From positions 1 through 39,073 of the forward strand of contig CADAOA010000021.1 in NCBI GenBank assembly GCA_902789435.1: a DNA stretch of 39,073 nucleotides. The letters run 5' to 3'. Position 1 is the stretch's first letter; every line of letters begins with the position of its first letter. Under the pieces are notes generated by a model. The model saw only the letters and a program-made list of their open reading frames with translations. It did no database searches and was not told the origin of the DNA. The position numbers and the translations under genes were made by a program. Origin of the DNA: an uncultured Bacteroidia bacterium. GTDB lineage: Bacteria; Bacteroidota; Bacteroidia; Bacteroidales; UBA932. Positions 15,103 through 21,900 of this stretch are shown here, piece after piece.

Positions 15103-16209
15103 TCAGTTGTTGTCATTGAAGAAATAGTTCCTGAACCAAAGCTTCAGTAGGGAATCGTTGAATTCAATCGTATTCTTTGAAACGAAAGTCACCACCTCTT
15201 TCTTCATCAGAGCCTCCTTCAGCCTGTTTACGTTGGCGGAGGAGTTAAGCCCGTATTTTTCAAGCACTTCAGTCTTGGAAAAACGCCTTTCCCCATCCAG
15301 GATAGCCCTGATGAGCTGAAGCTGGTGGGTGCTCAGTCCGTAGATGGTGTTGTGGAGCTCATAGTCGTACATGCTCAGGAGATATCTCAGGCTCCTTTGG
15401 TAAATCTCCGGCGTAAGTTCCTTGTCTGTAAGCAAGTAGCAGATTTCTGCCAGATGCTGGGTGTACCACGGGTCTCCCTCCAGGGTGTCGAACATCATCA
15501 GTGCGTCCTTCTGGGAGCAGACCTTTCCGTTGTCTGCAAAACACTTGCAGATAAAATCGGCGAACACCTTCCTGTTAACCGGTTTTATAGGGATTTCCGT
15601 CACCAGGTTGCGGAAGAAATGCATTTCCTCGAATATGGAATACATAGCGTTCCGCTTGTCTCCTGTAATAATAAAGGAGACATCTTTAGCCTCGGCGAAC
15701 GCTCCTTCCAGCATATTGAGAACCTTCATGGGCTTGTCGAACAGAAGGATATCCTGGAATTGCTGGAAATAGACCACCAGGTGAACGCCTTTCAGCCTGG
15801 CGGCCGACTGAGGAAACTTCAGAAGTGTCTTTATCTGCCTCTCTGTCAATGTCTCTTTGGAAGACGGATCCAGCTGGATGTTCTTCAGAAGGGTAGAATA
15901 GGCCTTCTTCTGCTCCTCTTCGCTGAATAAGGTCCTGGCCACGCTACGGGCCAGTCTTCTCAGGAGCTTGTCGATGTGACGGATGTTGAAAAGGTCGAAT
16001 TTGCATACCGCAATGCCTTCTTTTTCAAGGTCCATACCCTTGAGGGCATTGTGCACGATGGATCTCTTGCCGATTTTCGGCGGGCCGTAGAGCAAGGCGT
16101 TCTTGTGTGAAGAAATCAGTTTCCTAAGCCTGGAAACCTCCTTTTCCCTGCCTACAAACCGCTGTCCGGTTACTATATCATTATATTCGAATGGCGACAG
16201 ATATTCCAT
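15103..16209 (-). CDS. AAA/STAND-type ATP-binding protein
   Basis: A 368-residue P-loop protein. FVGREKEVSRLRKL leads into Walker A (LLYGPPKIGKRS, residues ~28-39). A hydrophobic strand (LVVYFQQF) at the Walker B position lacks the usual acidic pair, FIITGD follows as a sensor-like strand, and a C-terminal winged-helix-like region comes last (about 285-355). This is the layout of the archaeal-type/STAND ATPase group common in Bacteroidota; function unknown. The frame is open to ATG 16242, but a -7 promoter box lies at 16230-16237, so the downstream ATG 16209 (MEYLSPFEY) is preferred. It is the first gene of the minus-strand block and is divergent from rplU. Confidence 0.72.
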   Translation of the reverse strand: MEYLSPFEYNDIVTGQRFVGREKEVSRLRKLISSHKNALLYGPPKIGKRSIVHNALKGMDLEKEGIAVCKFDLFNIRHIDKLLRRLARSVARTLFSEEEQKKAYSTLLKNIQLDPSSKETLTERQIKTLLKFPQSAARLKGVHLVVYFQQFQDILLFDKPMKVLNMLEGAFAEAKDVSFIITGDKRNAMYSIFEEMHFFRNLVTEIPIKPVNRKVFADFICKCFADNGKVCSQKDALMMFDTLEGDPWYTQHLAEICYLLTDKELTPEIYQRSLRYLLSMYDYELHNTIYGLSTHQLQLIRAILDGERRFSKTEVLEKYGLNSSANVNRLKEALMKKEVVTFVSKNTIEFNDSLLKLWFRNYFFNDNN

Positions 16210-16229
16210 CTTTTCAATGCATAGGGGTA

Positions 16230-16237
16230 CAAATTTA
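16230..16237 (-). promoter_or_regulatory. -7 promoter box for the ATPase-sirtuin block
   Basis: On the minus strand the bases read TAAATTTG, a full TAnnTTTG match. The nearest TTTG upstream is about 24 bp away, a little long for a -33 element. It is back to back with the rplU promoter and may drive the whole leftward block if there is read-through into the nuclease set, since no -7 match is seen in the 26 bp before 14381. Confidence 0.45.
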
Positions 16238-16246
16238 ATCAAAAAT

Positions 16247-16278
16247 TTTGTTTTTTCCTGCCAAATACACTACTTTTG
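16247..16278 (+). promoter_or_regulatory. Promoter of rplU-rpmA
   Basis: The -33 TTTG at 16247-16250 and -7 TACTTTTG at 16271-16278 are separated by 20 bp, the canonical Bacteroidota sigma pattern. Predicted transcription start is about 16283, leaving a leader of about 85 nt before rplU. Confidence 0.75.
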
Positions 16279-16318
16279 CCTCCCCAAAAGAAAGAAGGCA
16301 GTGGAGCTTTTTATAAGA

Positions 16319-16333
16319 GCCTGCAAGTCAGGC
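16319..16333 (+). promoter_or_regulatory. Hairpin in the rplU leader
   Basis: GCCTG and CAGGC form a perfect 5-bp stem around a 5-nt loop within the long rplU leader. Ribosomal protein leaders are often autoregulatory. This stem is short and could be chance. Confidence 0.25.
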
Positions 16334-16366
16334 CGCTTGCTGTCAAAACCAAAATGTGTTTTAATT

Positions 16367-16675
16367 ATGTACGCAATTGTAGACATTGCAGGCCAGCAGT
16401 TTAAGGTTGAGGCCGGAAAGAAGATCTACGTTCATCGTCTTGCAGACGAGGTAGGCTCTACCGTAACCTTCGACAAAGTCCTGCTGACAGACAACGACGG
16501 AGCTGTAACAGTCGGAACTCCGTATGTTGAGGGTGCCGCAGTAAAGGCCAAAGTGCTTGAGCACCTTAAGGGTAACAAGGTTATCGTATTCAAGAAGATT
16601 GCCCACAAGGGATTCGACAAGAAGAACGGACACCGTCAGTACCTTACCAGACTGGAAATTGAATCAATCGCTTAA
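16367..16675 (+). CDS. rplU: 50S ribosomal protein L21
   Basis: A 102-residue protein, normal length for L21. It opens [19 protein letters not shown] and ends in the [17 protein letters not shown] block that binds 23S rRNA. The frame stays open far upstream (to 16103), but ATG 16367 begins the conserved L21 N-terminus and lies after the predicted promoter. It is followed by rpmA after 11 bp, the conserved L21-L27 pair. It is a structural protein of the large ribosomal subunit. Confidence 0.97.
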   Translation: MYAIVDIAGQQFKVEAGKKIYVHRLADEVGSTVTFDKVLLTDNDGAVTVGTPYVEGAAVKAKVLEHLKGNKVIVFKKIAHKGFDKKNGHRQYLTRLEIESIA

Positions 16676-16686
16676 AGTAAAAGATT

Positions 16687-16956
16687 ATGGCACACAAGAA
16701 AGGTGTAGGTAGTTCCAAAAACGGCCGTGAATCACAGAGCAAAAGACTCGGTCTGAAGATTTCAGGCGGTTCCCTTTGCAAGGCCGGCAACATTCTGGTA
16801 CGCCAGAGAGGTACACAGCACTATCCGGGCAAGAACGTGGGAATGGGTAAGGACCATACTCTTTTCGCTTTGACGGATGGAATCGTAACCTTCACGGTAA
16901 AGTCAGAAGGCAAGTCCTATGTATCGGTAGTTCCAAAGGAAGAGGCAAAGAGCTAA
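16687..16956 (+). CDS. rpmA: 50S ribosomal protein L27
   Basis: An 89-residue protein beginning [16 protein letters not shown] with the mature N-terminus directly at Met-Ala-His-Lys. It therefore lacks the cleaved leader found in Firmicutes L27. The [24 protein letters not shown] core is fully typical. The L27 N-terminus reaches the peptidyl-transferase centre. It is second gene of the rplU-rpmA operon and is followed by a strong intrinsic terminator. Confidence 0.97.
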   Translation: MAHKKGVGSSKNGRESQSKRLGLKISGGSLCKAGNILVRQRGTQHYPGKNVGMGKDHTLFALTDGIVTFTVKSEGKSYVSVVPKEEAKS

Positions 16957-16987
16957 TCCCGGGTTTACCGCATAGAGAAAATCTGAG

Positions 16988-17021
16988 AAGGCGCCCTTTG
17001 CTTTTAGGGCGCCTTTTATTT
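16988..17021 (+). terminator. Intrinsic terminator after rplU-rpmA
   Basis: A perfect 10-bp GC-rich stem (AAGGCGCCCT with AGGGCGCCTT, 16988-16997 and 17006-17015), an 8-nt loop, then a T-rich run (TTATTTT). Confidence 0.88.
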
Positions 17022-17051
17022 TGAAATCAAAAAGTTAACCGATAAACGATT

Positions 17052-18326
17052 ATGCTAGAACTTAAATTATTGCGTCAGCAGCCGGATTTCGTGGTGGAAA
17101 GGCTTGCGGTAAAGAATTTCGACGCAAAGCAGATTGTCGCCGATATTCTGGATATCGATGCCCAGAGGCGTAGCATCCAGACTCAGCTGGACGCCAATCT
17201 GTCCCGCCAGAACCAGGCCGCCAAGAGCATCGGCTTCCTGATGAAAGAGGGTAAGAGAGAAGAGGCCGAAAACGCTAAGAAGGAGGTCGCCGAGCTGAAA
17301 AATGCTTCTGCAGCCCTTCAGCAGCAGCTTGACAGTCTTCAGAAAGAGCAGAACGAGAAACTTGTCCTCCTGCCTAACCTTCCTTGCAGCATAGTTCCTC
17401 AGGGAAAGACCGCAGAGGATAACGTAGTGGTTAAGGAAGGAGGCCACAAGGCTGTTCTTCCTCCGAATGCAAAACCTCACTGGGAACTGGCCAAGGATTT
17501 GGGTATAATAGATTTTGACCTCGGAGTCAAGCTTACAGGTGCGGGATTCCCGGTTTATATCGGCAAGGGTGCCAAGATCCAGAGGGCTCTGATAGCCTAC
17601 TTCCTGGACCGCAACACCAAGGCCGGATACCTTGAAGTCCAGCCACCGCTGGTTGTCAACGAGGATTCAGCCTTCGCTACAGGGCAGCTTCCGGACAAGG
17701 GAGAGCAGATGTATTATATAGGTCTGGACAAGTTCTATATGATTCCTACTGCAGAAGTTCCTGTAACCAACATCTACAGAGACTGCATAGTTCCAAAGAA
17801 GAACTTCCCTATAAAGATGACCGCCTATACCCAGTGCTTCAGGCGCGAGGCCGGATCATACGGTAAGGACGTGAGGGGCCTTAACCGCCTGCACCAGTTC
17901 GACAAGGTGGAAATCGTCCAGCTTTCCCTTCCAGAAGAGTCTTACAAGGCTTTGGACGGAATGGTTGCCCATGTTGAGGGCCTTGTGCAGGAGCTCGGTC
18001 TTCCTTACAGGATTCTCCGCCTTTGTGGAGGAGATATGAGCTTTACCTCTGCGATTACCTACGATTTCGAGGTCTACAGCCAGGCTCAGGGCCGCTGGCT
18101 TGAGGTAAGTTCCGTTTCCAACTTCGAGACCTATCAGGCTAACCGTATGAAACTCCGCTTCAAGGATGATGACGGCAAGATCCGCCTGGCACATACCCTT
18201 AACGGAAGTTCACTGGCTCTTCCAAGGATCCTGGCATCCATTTTGGAGGATAATCAGCTTGAAGATGGCAGAATCAGGGTTCCTGACTGTCTGAGACCTT
18301 ACACAGGATTTGACTATATAGATTAA
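17052..18326 (+). CDS. serS: Serine--tRNA ligase
   Basis: A 424-residue class II aminoacyl-tRNA synthetase of standard length. An N-terminal tRNA-binding coiled-coil arm (about 30-105, Lys/Glu/Gln rich) is followed by the catalytic core. Class II motif 2 is FRREAGSYGKDVRGLNRLHQFDKVE, the serine pocket is TAEVPVTN, and motif 3 is NGSSLALPRILASILEDNQ near the C-terminus. It charges tRNA-Ser (and tRNA-Sec) in the cytosol. ruvC follows within 10 bp, so the two are probably co-transcribed. Confidence 0.97.
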   Translation: MLELKLLRQQPDFVVERLAVKNFDAKQIVADILDIDAQRRSIQTQLDANLSRQNQAAKSIGFLMKEGKREEAENAKKEVAELKNASAALQQQLDSLQKEQNEKLVLLPNLPCSIVPQGKTAEDNVVVKEGGHKAVLPPNAKPHWELAKDLGIIDFDLGVKLTGAGFPVYIGKGAKIQRALIAYFLDRNTKAGYLEVQPPLVVNEDSAFATGQLPDKGEQMYYIGLDKFYMIPTAEVPVTNIYRDCIVPKKNFPIKMTAYTQCFRREAGSYGKDVRGLNRLHQFDKVEIVQLSLPEESYKALDGMVAHVEGLVQELGLPYRILRLCGGDMSFTSAITYDFEVYSQAQGRWLEVSSVSNFETYQANRMKLRFKDDDGKIRLAHTLNGSSLALPRILASILEDNQLEDGRIRVPDCLRPYTGFDYID

Positions 18327-18330
18327 GGAG
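18325..18330 (+). promoter_or_regulatory. Shine-Dalgarno site of ruvC
   Basis: AAGGAG overlaps the serS stop codon and lies 5 bp before ATG 18336. Such clear ribosome-binding sites are rare in this window. The site selects ATG 18336 over the preceding in-frame TTG at 18333. Confidence 0.6.
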
Positions 18331-18335
18331 TATTG

Positions 18336-19022
18336 ATGGCGGACCAGAAAGTGATATTGGGAATTGACCCTGGAACCAGGATTCTTGGTTTCGGGGTCAT
18401 TTCCGTTACCGGTCGCAAGGCCCGCCTGAAAGAACTTGGGGTGGTCAACCTCAAGAAGGAGGAAACTCATTTCCTTGTCCTTCAGAGGATTCTGTCTGAG
18501 ATTTCCAAACTCATCAGAAAGTACCGGCCGGATGAAATGGCCATTGAAGCCCCGTTCTTCGGCAAGAATCCCCAGACCATGCTCAAGCTTGGAAGGGCTC
18601 AGGGGGCAGCTATCGCGGCCGCTCTGCTGAAGGACATACCTATTTATGAATATGCCCCTACAAGCGTGAAGCTGGCCGTTACCGGCAAGGGTTCCGCATC
18701 CAAGGAACAGGTCTCAGCGATGGTGCAGAGCATACTGGCTTTCAGCTGTGATGTCAAGTATCTGGACGCTACTGACGCAGTCGCCATAGCCCTCTGCCAT
18801 TTTTTGAGCCAGGGATCCCTCACCTCCAAGGCACAGACGGAAGATATCCGTACCCGCCTTTCCGTTTCCGCTTCCAAAAAGGGCTCGGCGATGAGCCGCA
18901 GGGTGGGAAAATCCGGAGCTGAGAACATCCGAAGTGCCGGTCACAAATCCAGCTGGGGAGATTTTGTAAAGTCGAATCCGTCGCGGACGATAAGAAGCGT
19001 AAAAAGTTCGAAAAACCACTAA
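18336..19022 (+). CDS. ruvC: Crossover junction endodeoxyribonuclease RuvC
   Basis: A 228-residue RuvC resolvase with all four acidic catalytic positions in view: GIDPGTR near the N-terminus, AIEAPFF, and DATDAVAIALCH with two Asp. The enzyme cuts Holliday junctions with RuvAB. Typical RuvC is about 165-190 residues. Here the core ends near residue 160 and is followed by a Ser/Lys/Arg-rich, low-complexity tail of roughly 60 residues that may add DNA affinity. It is second gene after serS. The -7 box of the next gene begins 4 bp after its stop. Confidence 0.93.
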   Translation: MADQKVILGIDPGTRILGFGVISVTGRKARLKELGVVNLKKEETHFLVLQRILSEISKLIRKYRPDEMAIEAPFFGKNPQTMLKLGRAQGAAIAAALLKDIPIYEYAPTSVKLAVTGKGSASKEQVSAMVQSILAFSCDVKYLDATDAVAIALCHFLSQGSLTSKAQTEDIRTRLSVSASKKGSAMSRRVGKSGAENIRSAGHKSSWGDFVKSNPSRTIRSVKSSKNH

Positions 19023-19025
19023 TTT

Positions 19026-19033
19026 TACTTTTG
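19026..19033 (+). promoter_or_regulatory. -7 promoter box for the tandem barrel proteins
   Basis: TACTTTTG matches TAnnTTTG. No good -33 TTTG is found at the right distance inside the end of ruvC. It would give a leader of about 30 nt before ATG 19071. Confidence 0.45.
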
Positions 19034-19070
19034 CCGGCTATCTCCGTCTAAAGTTTGAAAATTGATATTT

Positions 19071-21899
19071 ATGAAGAAGATATACTTATTTCTAACCCTT
19101 GCTTTGGTACTTCTTTTCTTGGGCCAGAACAAGGCGTATTCTCAGAACTCCCTAAAAGTCATGGTTCTGGACAGTGCCTCCAAGACACCTGTCGAATTTG
19201 CGACAATGAGTATCAAATACATCGGTGAGACACAGGCCAAGCGTTATGCCCTTACAGATTCCACCGGCGTGGCCATCATCAAGACCGCTCCCGTAGGAAG
19301 GGCAAGTGTTCTTATCGAGTGCGTGGGCTACCGCCAGCATACACAGGTTTTTGATGTTCATAAGGGAGCCAATGACATGGGAACGGTTTACCTGAACGGC
19401 CAGAATACCCTCAAGGGTATTGTGGTTACCGCAGCAGGAAACCAGATTGTAGTCAAGAAGGATACCATAGAATACAATGCTTCTTCATTCAAGACCAACG
19501 AGACCGATATGCTTGAGGAACTCCTCAAGAAACTCCCTGGCGTAGAGATCGACTCGGACGGCAAAATCACCCAGAACGGCAAGGAAATCACCAAGATAAT
19601 GATTGACGGAAAGGTGTTCTTCATGGATGACCCGCAGCTGGCTTCCAAGAACCTTCCTGCCAAGATTATAGAAAAGGTGAGGGTAGTTGAGCGCAAGAGC
19701 GACGAGGCCCGTTTCACCGGCATCGATGATGGAGAAGAGGAGACAGTGCTGGACCTCAGCCTCAAGAGAGGAATGGCTGACGGATGGATTGGACACGTTG
19801 GTGGCGGTTACGGAACCGAGAAGAGATACGAAGGCTCGTTCTTGGTTGGAAGATTCACTCCAAAGATTCAGCTCAGTTTCATCGGTAATGCCAACAATAC
19901 CAATAACCGCGGCTTCAACGATATGGCTGGAAGCATGATGAGCGTGATGATGTCCGGCGGCGGAGGAAATATGATGGGCGGCGGCGGAGGAGGCCGTGGC
20001 GGATTCTCCTGGACAGGAAACGGAATCACCGCATCCAAGATGCTGGGATCCAATCTCAACTATCAGTCCCAGAACAAGAAACTCAAGGTCAACACCAGTT
20101 ACCTTTTCTCAACATCAAACAAGGATGTTCTTGAGACCAAGGACCGTACCACCATACTGTCAGAGACCCTGAACCAGAACAACTGGTCTGATGGAAAGCA
20201 AAATACATCAACCCAGGGCCACAGGTTCGACAGCGAGATAGAGTACAATCCAACAGATGCTACCTCCTTTATATTCCGTCCTTATCTGAGAGTGGGGAGT
20301 GGAGACTTTGACCAGAGGAACAACTTCTACACCCTTCGTGGAGCTGATTCCACTAACCGTGGTTTCAATTCATCCTTCGGAGACAACAACTCCTTGCAGG
20401 TTGGCGGAAGACTGATGTGGAGACAGAGACTGTGGAAACCTGGCAGAACCCTGACTTTCAGAGTTAACTACGCGTTCTCAAACAACTCTTCTGACGGTTT
20501 CAACATCTCCGAGACCAACTATTTCAACGAAGGAATCATAGGAAGGATTGACGGAATCAACCAGAATTATCACCAGAACCAGAGATCCAACCAGTTCGGA
20601 CTTGCCGGAACCTACACCGAGCCTCTCGGAAAGAATTATTTCATCCAGGGATCCTACCGTTACAGCCTCAACCACTCTAACGCTGTGAAGGAGACCTATG
20701 ACTACGATCCTGTTACCGATACATATTCCATCCACAACGACGAATATTCAAGCCGTTATACAAGTAACTTCCAGAATCAGAGAGCGGAAATCGCCTTGAG
20801 GAAGCAAGAAGAGAAATATAACTTCATGTTCGGTTTCAGCGCCTCTCCTTCAAAGACCACTACGATCGGAAGGGGCAGGGATACCTCTTATTCTGTAACC
20901 AACTTTTCTCCAAGCGCAAGACTGGACTACAGGATTTCCCAGGACAGGTTCCTCAGGCTCTACTACTGGGGAAGAACCAACCAGCCGAATCTGAACCAGT
21001 TGCTTCCTATTCCGGATAACTCCAACCCTCTGTATGTCCAGGAAGGAAACGACAAACTGAACCCTTCATTCTCCCACCGTATCGGCGGAGAGTACAGGAC
21101 CAACAACCGCAAGAACTTCAGCTTCTTAGGATTCAACTTCGAGACTTCCTACACTACAAAGAGCATCATCAACCAGAAGAGATACGACGAAGACGGAGTC
21201 CAGCATAGCAAGTATATTAATGCCGACAAGGGAATCTATAATTTCTCCGGCGGAATCTTCTATAATTCCAAGATAGCCAAGAGTGATTTCACCGTCAACG
21301 TGTTCTCCAGATTCAGCTATGGCAACGGAATCAGCTATGTTTCAACTGCAGGAGATTTTGCCGAGAATGAGACCAAGAACCTGAATGTTATGCTGAATCT
21401 CAGCCTGACGTACAGGATAGACAACTTTGAGGCAAGGATCGGCGGCGGAACCAATTTCCGTAACGCCTGGTACAGCGTAAAGAGCCTGGACGATGTTCAG
21501 ACCTGGAACAACAGGGTTACCGCAAGCGTAAACTGGACATTCCTGAAGACTTTCAACATCACAACCGACGTTACCCGCAGGTTCTACAACGGTTATTCTT
21601 CCGGATACGGACAGAGTCAGACCATCTGGAACGGCGAGGTTTCCAAGACCTTCTTCAGAAACGCATTCACCTTCAAGGTAAGGGTTTACGATATACTCAA
21701 CAAGTCAAAGAATACATATAGGAATACTTCCGAGAACTATTTCGAGGATGTTACCAACAATACCCTCGGCCGTTACCTGATGTTCACACTGACTTACCGA
21801 TTCGGCTCGTTCGGTGGAGTTAGCATGCGTGATGCCAGACGTGGTGGTGGTCCTGGCAGATGGGGCCCTCCAGGTGGTGGAGGTGGAAGAAGAAGATAA
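19071..21899 (+). CDS. Outer-membrane beta-barrel protein, TonB-receptor-like (OMP_b-brl_3 type), paralog A
   Basis: A 942-residue protein. A signal peptide ends near SQN (residue ~25). A carboxypeptidase-like beta domain (about 26-110: LKVMVLDSASKTPVEFATMSI...) is followed by a plug-like domain (about 115-230: KDTIEYNASSF, LKKLPGVEID, IMIDGKVFF) and a large barrel with the GNDKLNPSFSHRIGGEY motif. The LYKLPG-type plug with no SusD points to the OMP_b-brl_3 receptor group, whose substrates are mostly unknown. It has two low-complexity Gly/Met/Arg stretches: one inside the barrel near residues 295-315 and a Gly/Pro/Arg tail after the last barrel strand. The next gene, a clear paralog, starts 1 bp after its stop. 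Confidence 0.83.
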   Translation: MKKIYLFLTLALVLLFLGQNKAYSQNSLKVMVLDSASKTPVEFATMSIKYIGETQAKRYALTDSTGVAIIKTAPVGRASVLIECVGYRQHTQVFDVHKGANDMGTVYLNGQNTLKGIVVTAAGNQIVVKKDTIEYNASSFKTNETDMLEELLKKLPGVEIDSDGKITQNGKEITKIMIDGKVFFMDDPQLASKNLPAKIIEKVRVVERKSDEARFTGIDDGEEETVLDLSLKRGMADGWIGHVGGGYGTEKRYEGSFLVGRFTPKIQLSFIGNANNTNNRGFNDMAGSMMSVMMSGGGGNMMGGGGGGRGGFSWTGNGITASKMLGSNLNYQSQNKKLKVNTSYLFSTSNKDVLETKDRTTILSETLNQNNWSDGKQNTSTQGHRFDSEIEYNPTDATSFIFRPYLRVGSGDFDQRNNFYTLRGADSTNRGFNSSFGDNNSLQVGGRLMWRQRLWKPGRTLTFRVNYAFSNNSSDGFNISETNYFNEGIIGRIDGINQNYHQNQRSNQFGLAGTYTEPLGKNYFIQGSYRYSLNHSNAVKETYDYDPVTDTYSIHNDEYSSRYTSNFQNQRAEIALRKQEEKYNFMFGFSASPSKTTTIGRGRDTSYSVTNFSPSARLDYRISQDRFLRLYYWGRTNQPNLNQLLPIPDNSNPLYVQEGNDKLNPSFSHRIGGEYRTNNRKNFSFLGFNFETSYTTKSIINQKRYDEDGVQHSKYINADKGIYNFSGGIFYNSKIAKSDFTVNVFSRFSYGNGISYVSTAGDFAENETKNLNVMLNLSLTYRIDNFEARIGGGTNFRNAWYSVKSLDDVQTWNNRVTASVNWTFLKTFNITTDVTRRFYNGYSSGYGQSQTIWNGEVSKTFFRNAFTFKVRVYDILNKSKNTYRNTSENYFEDVTNNTLGRYLMFTLTYRFGSFGGVSMRDARRGGGPGRWGPPGGGGGRRR

Positions 21900-21900
21900 T

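Noticed and set aside
15325..15930. 201-codon plus-strand ORF opposite the ATPase gene
   Set aside because: It is a shadow frame of a convincing P-loop ATPase, with no motif, promoter or domain of its own. The same applies to other long opposite-strand frames at 5079-5687, 9429-10205 and 34506-35057.
14408..16209. Sirtuin plus ATPase pair as an antiphage system
   Set aside because: The sirtuin is a compact stand-alone deacylase of the CobB type with intact class III pocket, not a SIR2 effector domain fused or paired with HerA. The ATPase is not HerA-like, and neighbours are ribosomal and nutrient genes.
16103..16366. Long N-terminal extension of rplU
   Set aside because: The extension runs antisense through the ATPase gene and the promoter region; L21 is normally about 103 residues and fits from ATG 16367.
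21814..21900. Extended start of the second barrel protein
   Set aside because: The extra residues are a second-frame reading of the Gly-rich tail of the first paralog. The signal peptide begins at 21901.
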